Shown one piece after another: positions 15,552 through 22,528 of a stretch of DNA of 51,097 nt. Origin of the DNA: Gemmatimonadota bacterium (GTDB lineage: Bacteria > Gemmatimonadota > Gemmatimonadetes > Longimicrobiales > Gaopeijiaceae); the NCBI GenBank assembly GCA_022340865.1, contig JAJDNC010000033.1:1-51097 (forward strand), given 5' to 3'. The position numbers and the translations under genes were made by a program. Each line of letters opens with the position of its first letter. Within the stretch, counting starts at the first letter, position 1. A model generated the notes under the pieces. It was not told the origin of the DNA. It saw only the letters and a list, made by a program, of their open reading frames with translations, and did no database searches.

Positions 15552-17164
15552 GAGGGGGCATGATGCGATACCCCCTCGTTCTGCCTCGCATCCTGGACCG
15601 CGCCGCGGACCTGTTCGGTGACAAGACCGTGGTGACCTACCACGCCGGGGGAGCCGGCTCCCTGCGCTGGGACGAGGTACGGCGGCGGGCCGGCGCGCTG
15701 GCCGCGGCGCTGCCCCGGCTGGGCATAGGTCCGGGAGACCGGGTGGCCACGCTGGCGTGGAACACCCACCGGCATCTGGAGCTGTACTTCGGCGTCCCCG
15801 AGGCGGGGGCAGTGCTCCTCACGGCCAATGCGCGGCTGTCGACGGAGCAGTTGGCGCGCATCCTGCGCCACGGCGGTGCGAAGGCGGTCTTCGCGGATCC
15901 CGAGCTGGTGCCGACGGTGGACGAGCTCGCGGCGGAGCTGCCCGACCTCCGCCACCGGGTCGTTCTGGCGGACGAGGCGTCGTCGGGGCACCCCGGGTGG
16001 ACGGCGTACGAGGCGCTGATCGTGGACGGGACGGGGTGGGGCGGTGGTGCTCCCGAGGTCGGGGAGGACGCCGCCGCGGCGCTCTGTTACACGTCGGGCA
16101 CTACGGGGGAGCCCAAGGGCGTGCTTTACTCTCATCGGGCGCTGGCGCTCCACACCCTGGCCATCTGCCTGCCCGACGGGTTCGGCCTCGGGGAGGCCGA
16201 CGTGATCCTCCCCGCCGTGCCCATGTTCCACGCCAACGCCTGGGGGCTCGCGCACGCGGCGGCCATGACGGGGGCTACCCTGGTGCTTCCGGGACCGAAG
16301 CCCACCGCCGCCCTCCTGGCGGATATCCTCTCGGCGCGGGATGTCACGTTCGCGGCGGCGGTTCCCACGGTGTGGCTGGGCGTCCTGGAGGAGCTCAGGA
16401 AGGAGCCGAGACCGCTGGCGCATCGGCTGCGCATCCACGCCGGGGGCGCTCCTTCGCCGCCTGCGCTCATCGAGGCGTACCGGAAGGAGCTGAACGTGGA
16501 GGTCCTCACCGGTTGGGGCATGACCGAGCTCACGCCGGTGGGGATGGTCACCCATCCCCGGGGAGACATGGCCGCGTGGGACCCCGAGGCCCTCCTGCCG
16601 GTGCGCACCAGCCAGGGGACGCCGCTTCCCTTCGTGGAGGCGCGGGTGGTGGACACGGACGGGATGACGGTGCCCTCCGACGGGTCGACGCCCGGGGAGC
16701 TGGAGGTGCGGGGGCCATGGGTGACCGCCGGGTACTTCAAGGGTGACGACGGGGAGGCCTTCCACGACGGATGGCTCCGCACCGGCGACGTGGCCACCGT
16801 GGACGGGCGCGGCTACGTGCGCCTGGTGGACCGGACGCGGGACCTCATTCGGAGCGGCGGCGAGTGGATCTCCAGCGTCCAGTTGGAGCACGCCCTCATG
16901 GACCACCCGGACGTGGCGGAGGCGGTTGTGGTGGCCGTGCCCGACGCGAAGTGGCAGGAGCGCCCATGGGCATGCGTGGTGCGCAGGCCCGGGTCCACTC
17001 CGGAGCCTTCTGCGCTCTTGGAGCCCCTCGCGGAGCGCTTCCCCCGGTGGTGGGTGCCCGACCGCGTGGTGTTCATGGACGCCATCCCCCGGACCTCGAC
17101 GGGGAAGTTCGACAAGAGGACGCTCCGCCAGCGCTTCGCGGCGGACGGGGGGGATCCGGCGTAG
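15548..17164 (+). CDS. AMP-binding acyl-CoA synthetase
   Basis: The 538-residue enzyme has the adenylate-forming family motifs: the P-loop-like YTSGTTGEPKGVLYSH, the GWGMTELTPVG block, DGWLRTGDVATVDG and the hinge region LVDRTRDLIRSGGEWIS. The C-terminal catalytic lysine segment is STGKFDKRTLRQ. It should activate a fatty acid to acyl-AMP and then acyl-CoA. Similar proteins are medium- or long-chain fatty acyl-CoA ligases. The first ATG overlaps the kinase stop (ATGA), while GAGAGGGGGC sits before the ATGATG at 15560-15565, which may be the true start. The physiological link to the histidine kinase is not evident from sequence. Confidence 0.9.
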   Translation: MRGGMMRYPLVLPRILDRAADLFGDKTVVTYHAGGAGSLRWDEVRRRAGALAAALPRLGIGPGDRVATLAWNTHRHLELYFGVPEAGAVLLTANARLSTEQLARILRHGGAKAVFADPELVPTVDELAAELPDLRHRVVLADEASSGHPGWTAYEALIVDGTGWGGGAPEVGEDAAAALCYTSGTTGEPKGVLYSHRALALHTLAICLPDGFGLGEADVILPAVPMFHANAWGLAHAAAMTGATLVLPGPKPTAALLADILSARDVTFAAAVPTVWLGVLEELRKEPRPLAHRLRIHAGGAPSPPALIEAYRKELNVEVLTGWGMTELTPVGMVTHPRGDMAAWDPEALLPVRTSQGTPLPFVEARVVDTDGMTVPSDGSTPGELEVRGPWVTAGYFKGDDGEAFHDGWLRTGDVATVDGRGYVRLVDRTRDLIRSGGEWISSVQLEHALMDHPDVAEAVVVAVPDAKWQERPWACVVRRPGSTPEPSALLEPLAERFPRWWVPDRVVFMDAIPRTSTGKFDKRTLRQRFAADGGDPA

Positions 17165-17192
17165 ACCGTCGCCGGAGTCGGCAGGGCTCCTC

Positions 17193-17933
17193 TCAGAGGG
17201 ACCGCTTCCAGGCGAGGAGCGCTCCGACCTGGTTCGTGGTGATGCGGCGCACGCCGGCCTCCAGGATGCGCTGCGCGTCGGAGGGATCGTCCACGGTCCA
17301 GACCGCGAGATCGATGTCGTCGCCGGAGGCCCGCGCGACGACGCCGGGGTCCTCGGCCACGAGGTCGGCGCGCAGGTCGACGAGGGCACGGGGGTCTCCC
17401 GCCGCGCGCTGCAGGCTCTCGTCCACCAGCTCGGACCCGTCCACGATGTAGCCGACGTCCAGGTCGGGCTCGTGGCTCCTCATCCGGTCCAGGAGCGTCC
17501 AGTTCATGGAGATGAACGTCACCGCGGCTGTCATGCCGAGCCTCCGGACGATGTCCACCATGCGATCGAGGTCCTCGAACTCCCGATAGCCCTTCACCTC
17601 GGCGTAGATGCGGCCGATGCGCCCGTTCAACGACGCCAGGGCCTCCTCGAAGGACGGGATGCGCTCGCCGGCGAACTCGGGGGCGAACCACTTGCCGGCA
17701 TCCAGCGTCTTCAGCTGCTCCAGCGTGCGTCTGCGCACGGGCCCCACGCCGTTCGTCGTGCGGCTGAGCATGCCGTCGTGGAAGACCACGGGCGTGCCGC
17801 ACGCAGCGGTGTGGAGATCGAACTCCACGGCGTCCGCACCCGCGGCCACCGCGGCCTCGAGGGACGCGAGGGTGTTCTCGGGGGCCCGGCCGCTGTAGCC
17901 CCGGTGCGCGATGATCTCGACGGCGTCGTGCAC
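17193..17933 (-). CDS. Glycerophosphodiester phosphodiesterase
   Basis: The 246-residue protein has the GDPD signature residues: IIAHRG (His10, Arg11), APENT (Glu19-Thr21), AVEFDLH (Glu37, Asp39) and VFHDGML (His52, Asp53). Later it has IYAEVKGY with a conserved lysine. This is the metal-dependent TIM-barrel phosphodiesterase family (GlpQ/UgpQ type), which splits glycerophosphodiesters to glycerol-3-phosphate and an alcohol. There is no signal peptide, so it is cytoplasmic (UgpQ-like). The start is a GTG without a clear Shine-Dalgarno. It converges with the acyl-CoA synthetase gene, 28 bases apart. Confidence 0.92.
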   Translation of the reverse strand: MHDAVEIIAHRGYSGRAPENTLASLEAAVAAGADAVEFDLHTAACGTPVVFHDGMLSRTTNGVGPVRRRTLEQLKTLDAGKWFAPEFAGERIPSFEEALASLNGRIGRIYAEVKGYREFEDLDRMVDIVRRLGMTAAVTFISMNWTLLDRMRSHEPDLDVGYIVDGSELVDESLQRAAGDPRALVDLRADLVAEDPGVVARASGDDIDLAVWTVDDPSDAQRILEAGVRRITTNQVGALLAWKRSL

Positions 17934-17951
17934 GGAAATCGGGAAGTGGAG

Positions 17952-17967
17952 TTTCGGGTGAACCCGA
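17952..17967. repeat. Short inverted repeat between minus-strand genes
   Basis: TTCGGG-TGAA-CCCGAA is a perfect six-base-pair inverted repeat lying 19 bases upstream of the phosphodiesterase start and 29 bases after the upstream gene's stop. It could be a weak hairpin after the coiled-coil gene or an operator for the phosphodiesterase. No T-tract is present. Confidence 0.35.
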
Positions 17968-17995
17968 AGAATGTCGGCTTCCGCTCCCTCCCGCG

Positions 17996-18331
17996 CTACC
18001 CGGCGGGGCGCTGAGCCGTGTCGGACGCCTCGGATCCGCTGCCGAGGCTCTGCGGCGGGGCGCTCCGGAGGGCGGTGTGGAACTCCGTCGCCTCCACGAC
18101 CTGTTGCATGCTCGATTCCAGCGACTGGATCTGCTGCTCCAGGAGAGTCATGCGCCGCTCCAGGATGTGCACGCTCTCATCGAGCTCTTTGTGCTCGAAG
18201 AAACGGCCGAACGCCTCCACGGTGGGCTTCAGCGCGAATCGGGCGGTGAGCCCGATGACCGGGAACAGCACGATGGAGATGCCCATGACGGTGCCCACCA
18301 GGGCCACCAGGTCGACGGGAAGAACGTTCAT
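17996..18331 (-). CDS. Small membrane protein with coiled coil, unknown function
   Basis: This is a 111-residue protein with one hydrophobic N-terminal segment (ALVGTVMGISIVLFPVIGLTA). A helical stretch with heptad character follows (LDESVHILERRMTLLEQQIQ and continuing to about residue 85), then a loose Ser/Ala/Gly tail. It is probably a bitopic inner-membrane protein that oligomerises through the coiled coil. Similar small proteins are common as unannotated genes, and I do not recognise a named family. It lies upstream of the phosphodiesterase on the same strand and divergent from the sigma factor gene. Confidence 0.6.
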   Translation of the reverse strand: MNVLPVDLVALVGTVMGISIVLFPVIGLTARFALKPTVEAFGRFFEHKELDESVHILERRMTLLEQQIQSLESSMQQVVEATEFHTALRSAPPQSLGSGSEASDTAQRPAG

Positions 18332-18464
18332 GGCGAGGGGGCTCAGGCCGGTTCGGGTCGGGTCTCGCGGGTGTCGATCCGCCCCGGGGGACCGGCGCTC
18401 TTGTGTAGAGGGTTGCGCTGCGCATCATGGTGTGAGCGGAGCACCCGGTGACGCAAGGACGCGG

Positions 18465-18492
18465 TTCCAACCCCGGGTGCCAGGCTCCCGTC
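18465..18492 (+). promoter_or_regulatory. Candidate ECF-type promoter for the sigma operon
   Basis: TTCCAAC (18465-18471) and CGTC (18489-18492) stand 17 bases apart. An AAC core at -35 and a CGTC at -10 with this spacing is the general form of promoters used by ECF sigma factors. Transcription would begin near 18499, leaving about 48 bases before the GTG at 18547. It suggests autoregulation but is based on a short match. Confidence 0.35.
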
Positions 18493-18546
18493 CAACGGTG
18501 TGAAGAACGGACGGAAACGGATCCAGGTCCACCGGAAAGGTGGTCG

Positions 18547-19074
18547 GTGCCTGCACACGCGGAAGCCACGGACGTGCGACAAGCCGCGGGGGGAGACCAC
18601 GACGCCTTCGCGCGTCTCTACCACGCGCATGTGGGTCGCGTCCACGCGTTGGCCCTGCGCATGACGGGGCCGAGCGTGGCCGAGGACCTCACCCAGGAGG
18701 TGTTCATTCGTGCCTGGGAGAAGCTGGCCACGTTCCGAGGGGAAGCGCGCTTCGGAACCTGGCTGCACCGGCTGGCGGTGAACCACATCCTGAGCCGTCG
18801 GGAGACCTGGGCGAGGCGTGAGTCCCGCCGGGTCACGGCGGAGGGGATCCTGGACCGGATCGTGACGCCGCGTCGACGGGACGCGGGTCTGGCCCTGGAC
18901 TTCGAGGGGGCGATAGGCCGCCTCCCCGACGGCGCGCGGCAGGTGTTCGTTCTGTACGACGTGGAGGGATACGGGCACGAGGAGATCGCAGCGGCGATGG
19001 GGATCTCGGTTGGGACGTCGAAGTCCCAGCTGCACCGGGCACGGATGCTTCTGCGGGGACATCTGAATCGATGA
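18547..19074 (+). CDS. ECF-family RNA polymerase sigma factor
   Basis: The 175-residue protein has a region 2 (DHDAFARLYHAHVGRVHALA then EDLTQEVFIRAWEKLATFRG and RFGTWLHRLAVNH). It also has a region 4 (RLPDGARQVFVLYDVEGYGH then AAAMGISVGTSKSQLHRAR). Regions 1 and 3 are absent, as in ECF sigma-E/RpoE-type factors. The open frame reaches back to a GTG at 18448, but that leader is low-complexity. I choose GTG 18547 because GGAAAGG precedes it and because a candidate ECF promoter lies between the two. The stop overlaps the next gene (ATGA), the usual coupling of a sigma factor to its anti-sigma partner. Confidence 0.88.
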   Translation: MPAHAEATDVRQAAGGDHDAFARLYHAHVGRVHALALRMTGPSVAEDLTQEVFIRAWEKLATFRGEARFGTWLHRLAVNHILSRRETWARRESRRVTAEGILDRIVTPRRRDAGLALDFEGAIGRLPDGARQVFVLYDVEGYGHEEIAAAMGISVGTSKSQLHRARMLLRGHLNR

Positions 19075-19787
19075 TGAGAGACATGCATAGCCACTGGATG
19101 GACCGGCTCTCGGAGTACCGGGACGGCTCGCTGGACGACGAGGAGCGACGCGCGCTCGAGGCGCACCTCTCCGTCTGCCCGGAGTGCGCCACGGCACTCG
19201 CCGAGATCGACGAGGTGATCCGGAGAGCCAGGGCCCTGGGCGATGTGCCGCCCGCCCGGGACCTGTGGCCCGATATCGAGGCGGCGTTGAGCGCGCACAC
19301 GGCGGGGCGGGAGGGGGTCGTGATCCCGCTGCCGACGCAGGATCCCGCCGTGGAGACCAGGCGCGCGGGGGTCTACCTGTCGCGGCGGCAGCTCGCGGCC
19401 GCGGCCGTGATCGTGGCGTTGATATCCGCCACGGCGACATGGGCCCTGGCGCCCCGTCCCACGACACGGAGCGCGCGGATGCCGGCCTCCACCCAGGGGG
19501 TGGTGATGCCCGTCTCCTCCAAGGGCGAGGGGCCCCCGACCGCGCTGGCCGACGAGCTGGCCCATCTGGAGGCCACGCTGACGGCGGCACAGCAGCAGCT
19601 GGATCCGAGCACGGTGCGCATCATCCAGAAGAACCTGGATGTCATCGACCGCGCCATCCAGGATTCGCAGCGCGCGCTGGCCACGGATCCGGCCGATCCA
19701 TTCCTCCGCGAGCATCTGCAGGCGGTGTACCGGCAGAAGGCGGATTACCTGAGAGAGGCGGCGAGAATCGCCGGGTGGGCCGGATGA
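19071..19787 (+). CDS. Zinc-finger anti-sigma factor, single-pass membrane
   Basis: The 238-residue protein has an N-terminal anti-sigma domain with the H-x3-C-x2-C zinc motif (His32, Cys36, Cys39 in AHLSVCPEC). A single hydrophobic span lies at about 107-127. The extracytoplasmic part contains a long helix (LADELAHLEATLTAAQQQLD), and the C terminus from about 180 holds TPR-like helices (VDRAIQDSQRALATDPADPF). The protein should hold the ECF factor at the membrane until a signal releases it. The gene overlaps both neighbours by four bases, sigma factor upstream and DUF4097 protein downstream. Confidence 0.85.
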   Translation: MMRDMHSHWMDRLSEYRDGSLDDEERRALEAHLSVCPECATALAEIDEVIRRARALGDVPPARDLWPDIEAALSAHTAGREGVVIPLPTQDPAVETRRAGVYLSRRQLAAAAVIVALISATATWALAPRPTTRSARMPASTQGVVMPVSSKGEGPPTALADELAHLEATLTAAQQQLDPSTVRIIQKNLDVIDRAIQDSQRALATDPADPFLREHLQAVYRQKADYLREAARIAGWAG

Positions 19788-20653
19788 ACGCCCTGATCCT
19801 CCTCATGGGCCTGACGCTCGTCCGCGGCGGGAGCGCCCCCGACACCACGGTGACCCTGCGGCGCGGGGACCGTGTGGAGGTGCGCGACCTCCGTGGTGAG
19901 GTGACGGTGGATACGTGGGACCGCGCCACGTTGGAGCTCTCCGGCACGCGCGACGACGCCCGCGCGGTATCGGTGTCCCGCACGGGGAACAGGGTGCTGG
20001 TGGAGGCCACGGGGCGACGGAGTCGGACGGCCGATGTCCGGTTGACCCTGCGCGTCCCCTCCTGGGTCGCCCTGGACCTTCAGGGACGCGAGCTGCACGT
20101 CACGGTCCGTGGCGTGGACGGGGCGGTGTCGGTGCAGAACGTGAGCGGGGACATCCGCCTCGCAGGGACCGGAGGCGATCTCGACCTGTCCAGCGTGGAG
20201 GGTGAGATCGACGTGACGGACGCGCATGGCACTGTACGCGCACAGTCCCAGGGTGGGGAAGTGCGCCTTACTCGTGTGGTGGGCGACGTGGACGCCGGCA
20301 GCGGAGACGGTGACGTCCGCCTGGACGGCGTGCAGTCCTCGTCCGTGCGTGCGCAGACCCTGGACGGCGACGTGTACTTCGCCGGCCCCATGGCGAAGGG
20401 AGGCACGTACACGTTCTCCGTCCACGACGGCGACGCCACGCTGGTGATCCCCCGGAACACCGGGGCCCGCGTGAAGGTGGCCACGTTCGACGGCGAGTTC
20501 TCCTCGGAGTTCCCGGTGACGCTGCAGCACTACACCGGGGAGGGGAGATTCGAGTTCACCCTCGGTGACGGTGGTGCGGAGGCATCCATCGAGGTGTTCG
20601 ACGGTGAGATCCGGGTTCAGCGGAGCCCGGCGGGAGGTGGGCGGGGGTCGTGA
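19784..20653 (+). CDS. DUF4097-type exported beta-repeat protein
   Basis: The 289-residue protein has a short signal peptide (NALILLMGLTLVRGGSA). Short parallel-beta-type repeats follow, in which G-D and G-E turns recur about every 17 residues (VDGAVSVQNVSGDIRL, GGDLDLSSVEGEIDV, GGEVRLTRVVGDVDA, SGDGDVRLDGV). This is the DUF4097/putative-adhesin pattern of a beta-solenoid. It starts within the anti-sigma stop codon, so it belongs to the sigma operon. DUF4097 proteins are often linked to envelope stress systems, but their activity is not established. The gene ends 64 bases before a second member. Confidence 0.8.
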   Translation: MNALILLMGLTLVRGGSAPDTTVTLRRGDRVEVRDLRGEVTVDTWDRATLELSGTRDDARAVSVSRTGNRVLVEATGRRSRTADVRLTLRVPSWVALDLQGRELHVTVRGVDGAVSVQNVSGDIRLAGTGGDLDLSSVEGEIDVTDAHGTVRAQSQGGEVRLTRVVGDVDAGSGDGDVRLDGVQSSSVRAQTLDGDVYFAGPMAKGGTYTFSVHDGDATLVIPRNTGARVKVATFDGEFSSEFPVTLQHYTGEGRFEFTLGDGGAEASIEVFDGEIRVQRSPAGGGRGS

Positions 20654-20717
20654 GTGCCTTGATCCAGGAAATGTGGAAGGCCACGGGCTTCCCGGGGCCG
20701 ATGAGCGAGGAGGTCGC

Positions 20718-21767
20718 ATGAAGAAGGGGATCGGAGTGGGAGCCACCCTCGTGCTGACCGCGATGCTGGCGTCGGCGGGGAGCGCTCAGGAGACGCAGTC
20801 GCTACGAGGCCGGGATGTGGCCGTCTACGATCTCGCGGGCCATGTGGAGGTCGTCAGGGGAAGCGGCTCGGACGTCGTGGTCAAGATCCAGCGGGGCGGC
20901 CGTGATGCGTCCAAACTGCGCATAGAGACGGGGGATATCGACGGGCGCTCGACGCTGCGGGTCGTCTACCCGGACGACCGGATCGTGTATCCGGAGATGG
21001 GGCGCCACTCCAACAGCAGCGTGCGCGTGCGCGACGACGGCACGTTCAGCGACTCCGACCACCGCGGGGGAGGAAACCGGGTGGAGATCCGCGGCTCCGG
21101 CTCGGGTCTGGAGGCCTGGGCGGACCTGGTGGTACAGGTGCCGGACGGCAAGAGCGTCTCGGTGTACCTGGCCGTCGGCCGCTCGGTTGCCCGAAGCGTC
21201 TCTGCGGACCTGCGGCTGACCTCGGGCTCCGGCTCCGTCGAAGCGTCGGGGATCAAGGGCGCGCTGAACGTGGCCACGGGCTCCGGCTCCGTCACGGTCA
21301 GCGGGATCCAGGGTGACCTGCGCGTGGACACGGGCTCCGGCTCGGTGAGCGTCCGGGACGTGTCCGGCGATGATGTGGTCGTGGAGACCGGCTCCGGAGG
21401 CGTCCATGGAGGCGGCGTGTCCGCTTCCTCGCTGAAGGTGGATACGGGCTCGGGATCCATCGGGCTCGATGCGGTGAAGGCGCCCGACGTCGTCCTCGAC
21501 ACCGGCAGCGGCTCGGTACAGGTCACCCTGCTCACCGACGTGGACCGCCTGGACGTCGACACCGGATCCGGGAGCGTGACCATCAGGGCTCCACAGAACC
21601 TGGGTGCGCAGGTGGAGCTCGAGACCGGCAGCGGGTCCTTCGACCTGGACTTCCCGGTGCAGACGCGGTCCGTGCGGCGTGATTACCTGAGGGGGACCAT
21701 CGGCGACGGTAAGGGCCGCATCCACATCGATACGGGCTCGGGCAGCATCCGCATCCTGCGGGGCTGA
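20718..21767 (+). CDS. Second DUF4097-type protein with tandem TGSGS repeats
   Basis: The 349-residue protein has a signal peptide (VGATLVLTAMLASAGSAQ, cleavage after SAQ). An opening beta domain about 140 residues long is followed by nine near-identical repeats of T-G-S-G-S followed by about 12 residues, from about residue 160 to the end. The regular G-S-G turn predicts a beta-solenoid. AGGAGG lies seven bases before the ATG. It is downstream of the first DUF4097 gene in the same direction. The two products share fold but differ in repeat motif, so a duplication with divergence is possible. It is probably periplasmic or on the cell surface. Confidence 0.82.
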   Translation: MKKGIGVGATLVLTAMLASAGSAQETQSLRGRDVAVYDLAGHVEVVRGSGSDVVVKIQRGGRDASKLRIETGDIDGRSTLRVVYPDDRIVYPEMGRHSNSSVRVRDDGTFSDSDHRGGGNRVEIRGSGSGLEAWADLVVQVPDGKSVSVYLAVGRSVARSVSADLRLTSGSGSVEASGIKGALNVATGSGSVTVSGIQGDLRVDTGSGSVSVRDVSGDDVVVETGSGGVHGGGVSASSLKVDTGSGSIGLDAVKAPDVVLDTGSGSVQVTLLTDVDRLDVDTGSGSVTIRAPQNLGAQVELETGSGSFDLDFPVQTRSVRRDYLRGTIGDGKGRIHIDTGSGSIRILRG

Positions 21768-21780
21768 CGCTCCCCCATCG

Positions 21781-21812
21781 GCCCCCGGGCCCGGCGTGCC
21801 GGGTCCGGGGGC
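21781..21812 (+). terminator. Strong GC hairpin at end of the sigma operon
   Basis: A 14-base-pair stem (GCCCCCGGGCCCGG with CCGGGTCCGGGGGC, one G-T wobble, loop CGTG) lies 14 bases after the second DUF4097 stop. There is no T-tract, so it may act with Rho or as a processing or stability element. Confidence 0.45.
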
Positions 21813-21850
21813 GTCGGGTCCCGGGCTCGCCGGGACGGGCACGCACCGGT

Positions 21851-22351
21851 ATGGTGCCTGTCCTCGACGTTCTTGCCTCCGGCGGCGGAGTCCCCGTGGA
21901 CGCTTCCTTTCGCTTTCGTCACCCCGTGCCCGTCCGTTTCAGCGACATCGACGTGGAAGGCCACGCCCACCACGCTCAGGCGCTGGTGTACTTCGAGGAG
22001 GCCCGGGCGGCGTACTGGCGCGAGGTCGTCGGGCGGACGGGACTCCGGGACATCGACTACATCATGGCCGAGGCACACGTCCGCTGGCACCAGCGCGTGC
22101 TCTGGCCCAGGGATCTCTCCGTCGGCGTGCGGGTGAGCCGCCTGGGCCGGCGGAGCTTCGAGATGGAGTACGAGGTGTGCGACGCCGAGGGCACGCAACT
22201 GCAGACCGGCACCTCGATCCAGGTCATGTACGACTACGCGGCCGGCGCCACCAAGCCGATGCCCGAGTCCGTCCGCTCGGCCATCGAGGCCTTCGATGGA
22301 CCTTTTTCGCACCGGGGCGGTATCCCGGGAACCCGACGCGCCGCCCGCTAA
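21851..22351 (+). CDS. Hotdog-fold acyl-CoA thioesterase (4HBT, YbgC/FadM-like)
   Basis: The 166-residue protein has the 4HBT opening VRFSDIDVEGHAHHAQALVY and FEEARAAYW, with the conserved Asp in the F-S-D-I-D region and a His-rich motif at the substrate entry. Typical later strands follow (VRWHQRVLWPRDLSVGVRV and FEMEYEVCDAEG). Members hydrolyse short or medium acyl-CoA thioesters. An alternative start is the GTG at 21896, which has GGCGGAG five bases upstream and would remove a 15-residue non-conserved leader. It is the last gene before the TPR gene and has no clear partner, although the acyl-CoA synthetase is about 5 kb away. Confidence 0.82.
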   Translation: MVPVLDVLASGGGVPVDASFRFRHPVPVRFSDIDVEGHAHHAQALVYFEEARAAYWREVVGRTGLRDIDYIMAEAHVRWHQRVLWPRDLSVGVRVSRLGRRSFEMEYEVCDAEGTQLQTGTSIQVMYDYAAGATKPMPESVRSAIEAFDGPFSHRGGIPGTRRAAR

Positions 22352-22360
22352 TCGTTCCGG

Positions 22361-22390
22361 TTGACCCCATCACCGGGTGACTCATAGATT
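22361..22390 (+). promoter_or_regulatory. Sigma-70-like promoter for the TPR gene
   Basis: TTGACC (22361-22366) and TAGATT (22385-22390) are separated by 18 bases. This matches four of six positions at the -10 box and five of six at the -35. It would start a leader of about 130 bases that contains the hairpin at 22411-22430. Confidence 0.5.
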
Positions 22391-22400
22391 GCCAGCCCAT

Positions 22401-22441
22401 CCGGGCCTGGGATCCTGAAGCGACAGGATCTCCGGGCCTGG
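22401..22441 (+). promoter_or_regulatory. Hairpin flanked by ten-base direct repeats in 5' leader
   Basis: GATCCTG-AAGCGA-CAGGATC forms a perfect seven-base-pair hairpin (22411-22430). The same ten bases, CCGGGCCTGG, stand directly before it (22401-22410) and just after it (22432-22441). The unit lies inside the predicted leader of the TPR gene. I do not recognise it as a known riboswitch. Confidence 0.4.
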
Positions 22442-22528
22442 TTGTTGTTCTCAATCGAAGTTCGGCACGGGTCCGGACGGCCGCCACCGGCGGGAATACG
22501 CAGGGGAAACCCCCAGGAGACCTTCGTC

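Noticed and set aside
21220..21765. Repeated Gly-Ser codons read as a CRISPR array or other DNA repeat
   Set aside because: Repeats are in frame within a clear gene, with coding spacers of varied length and no palindromic repeat unit. They are a protein repeat.
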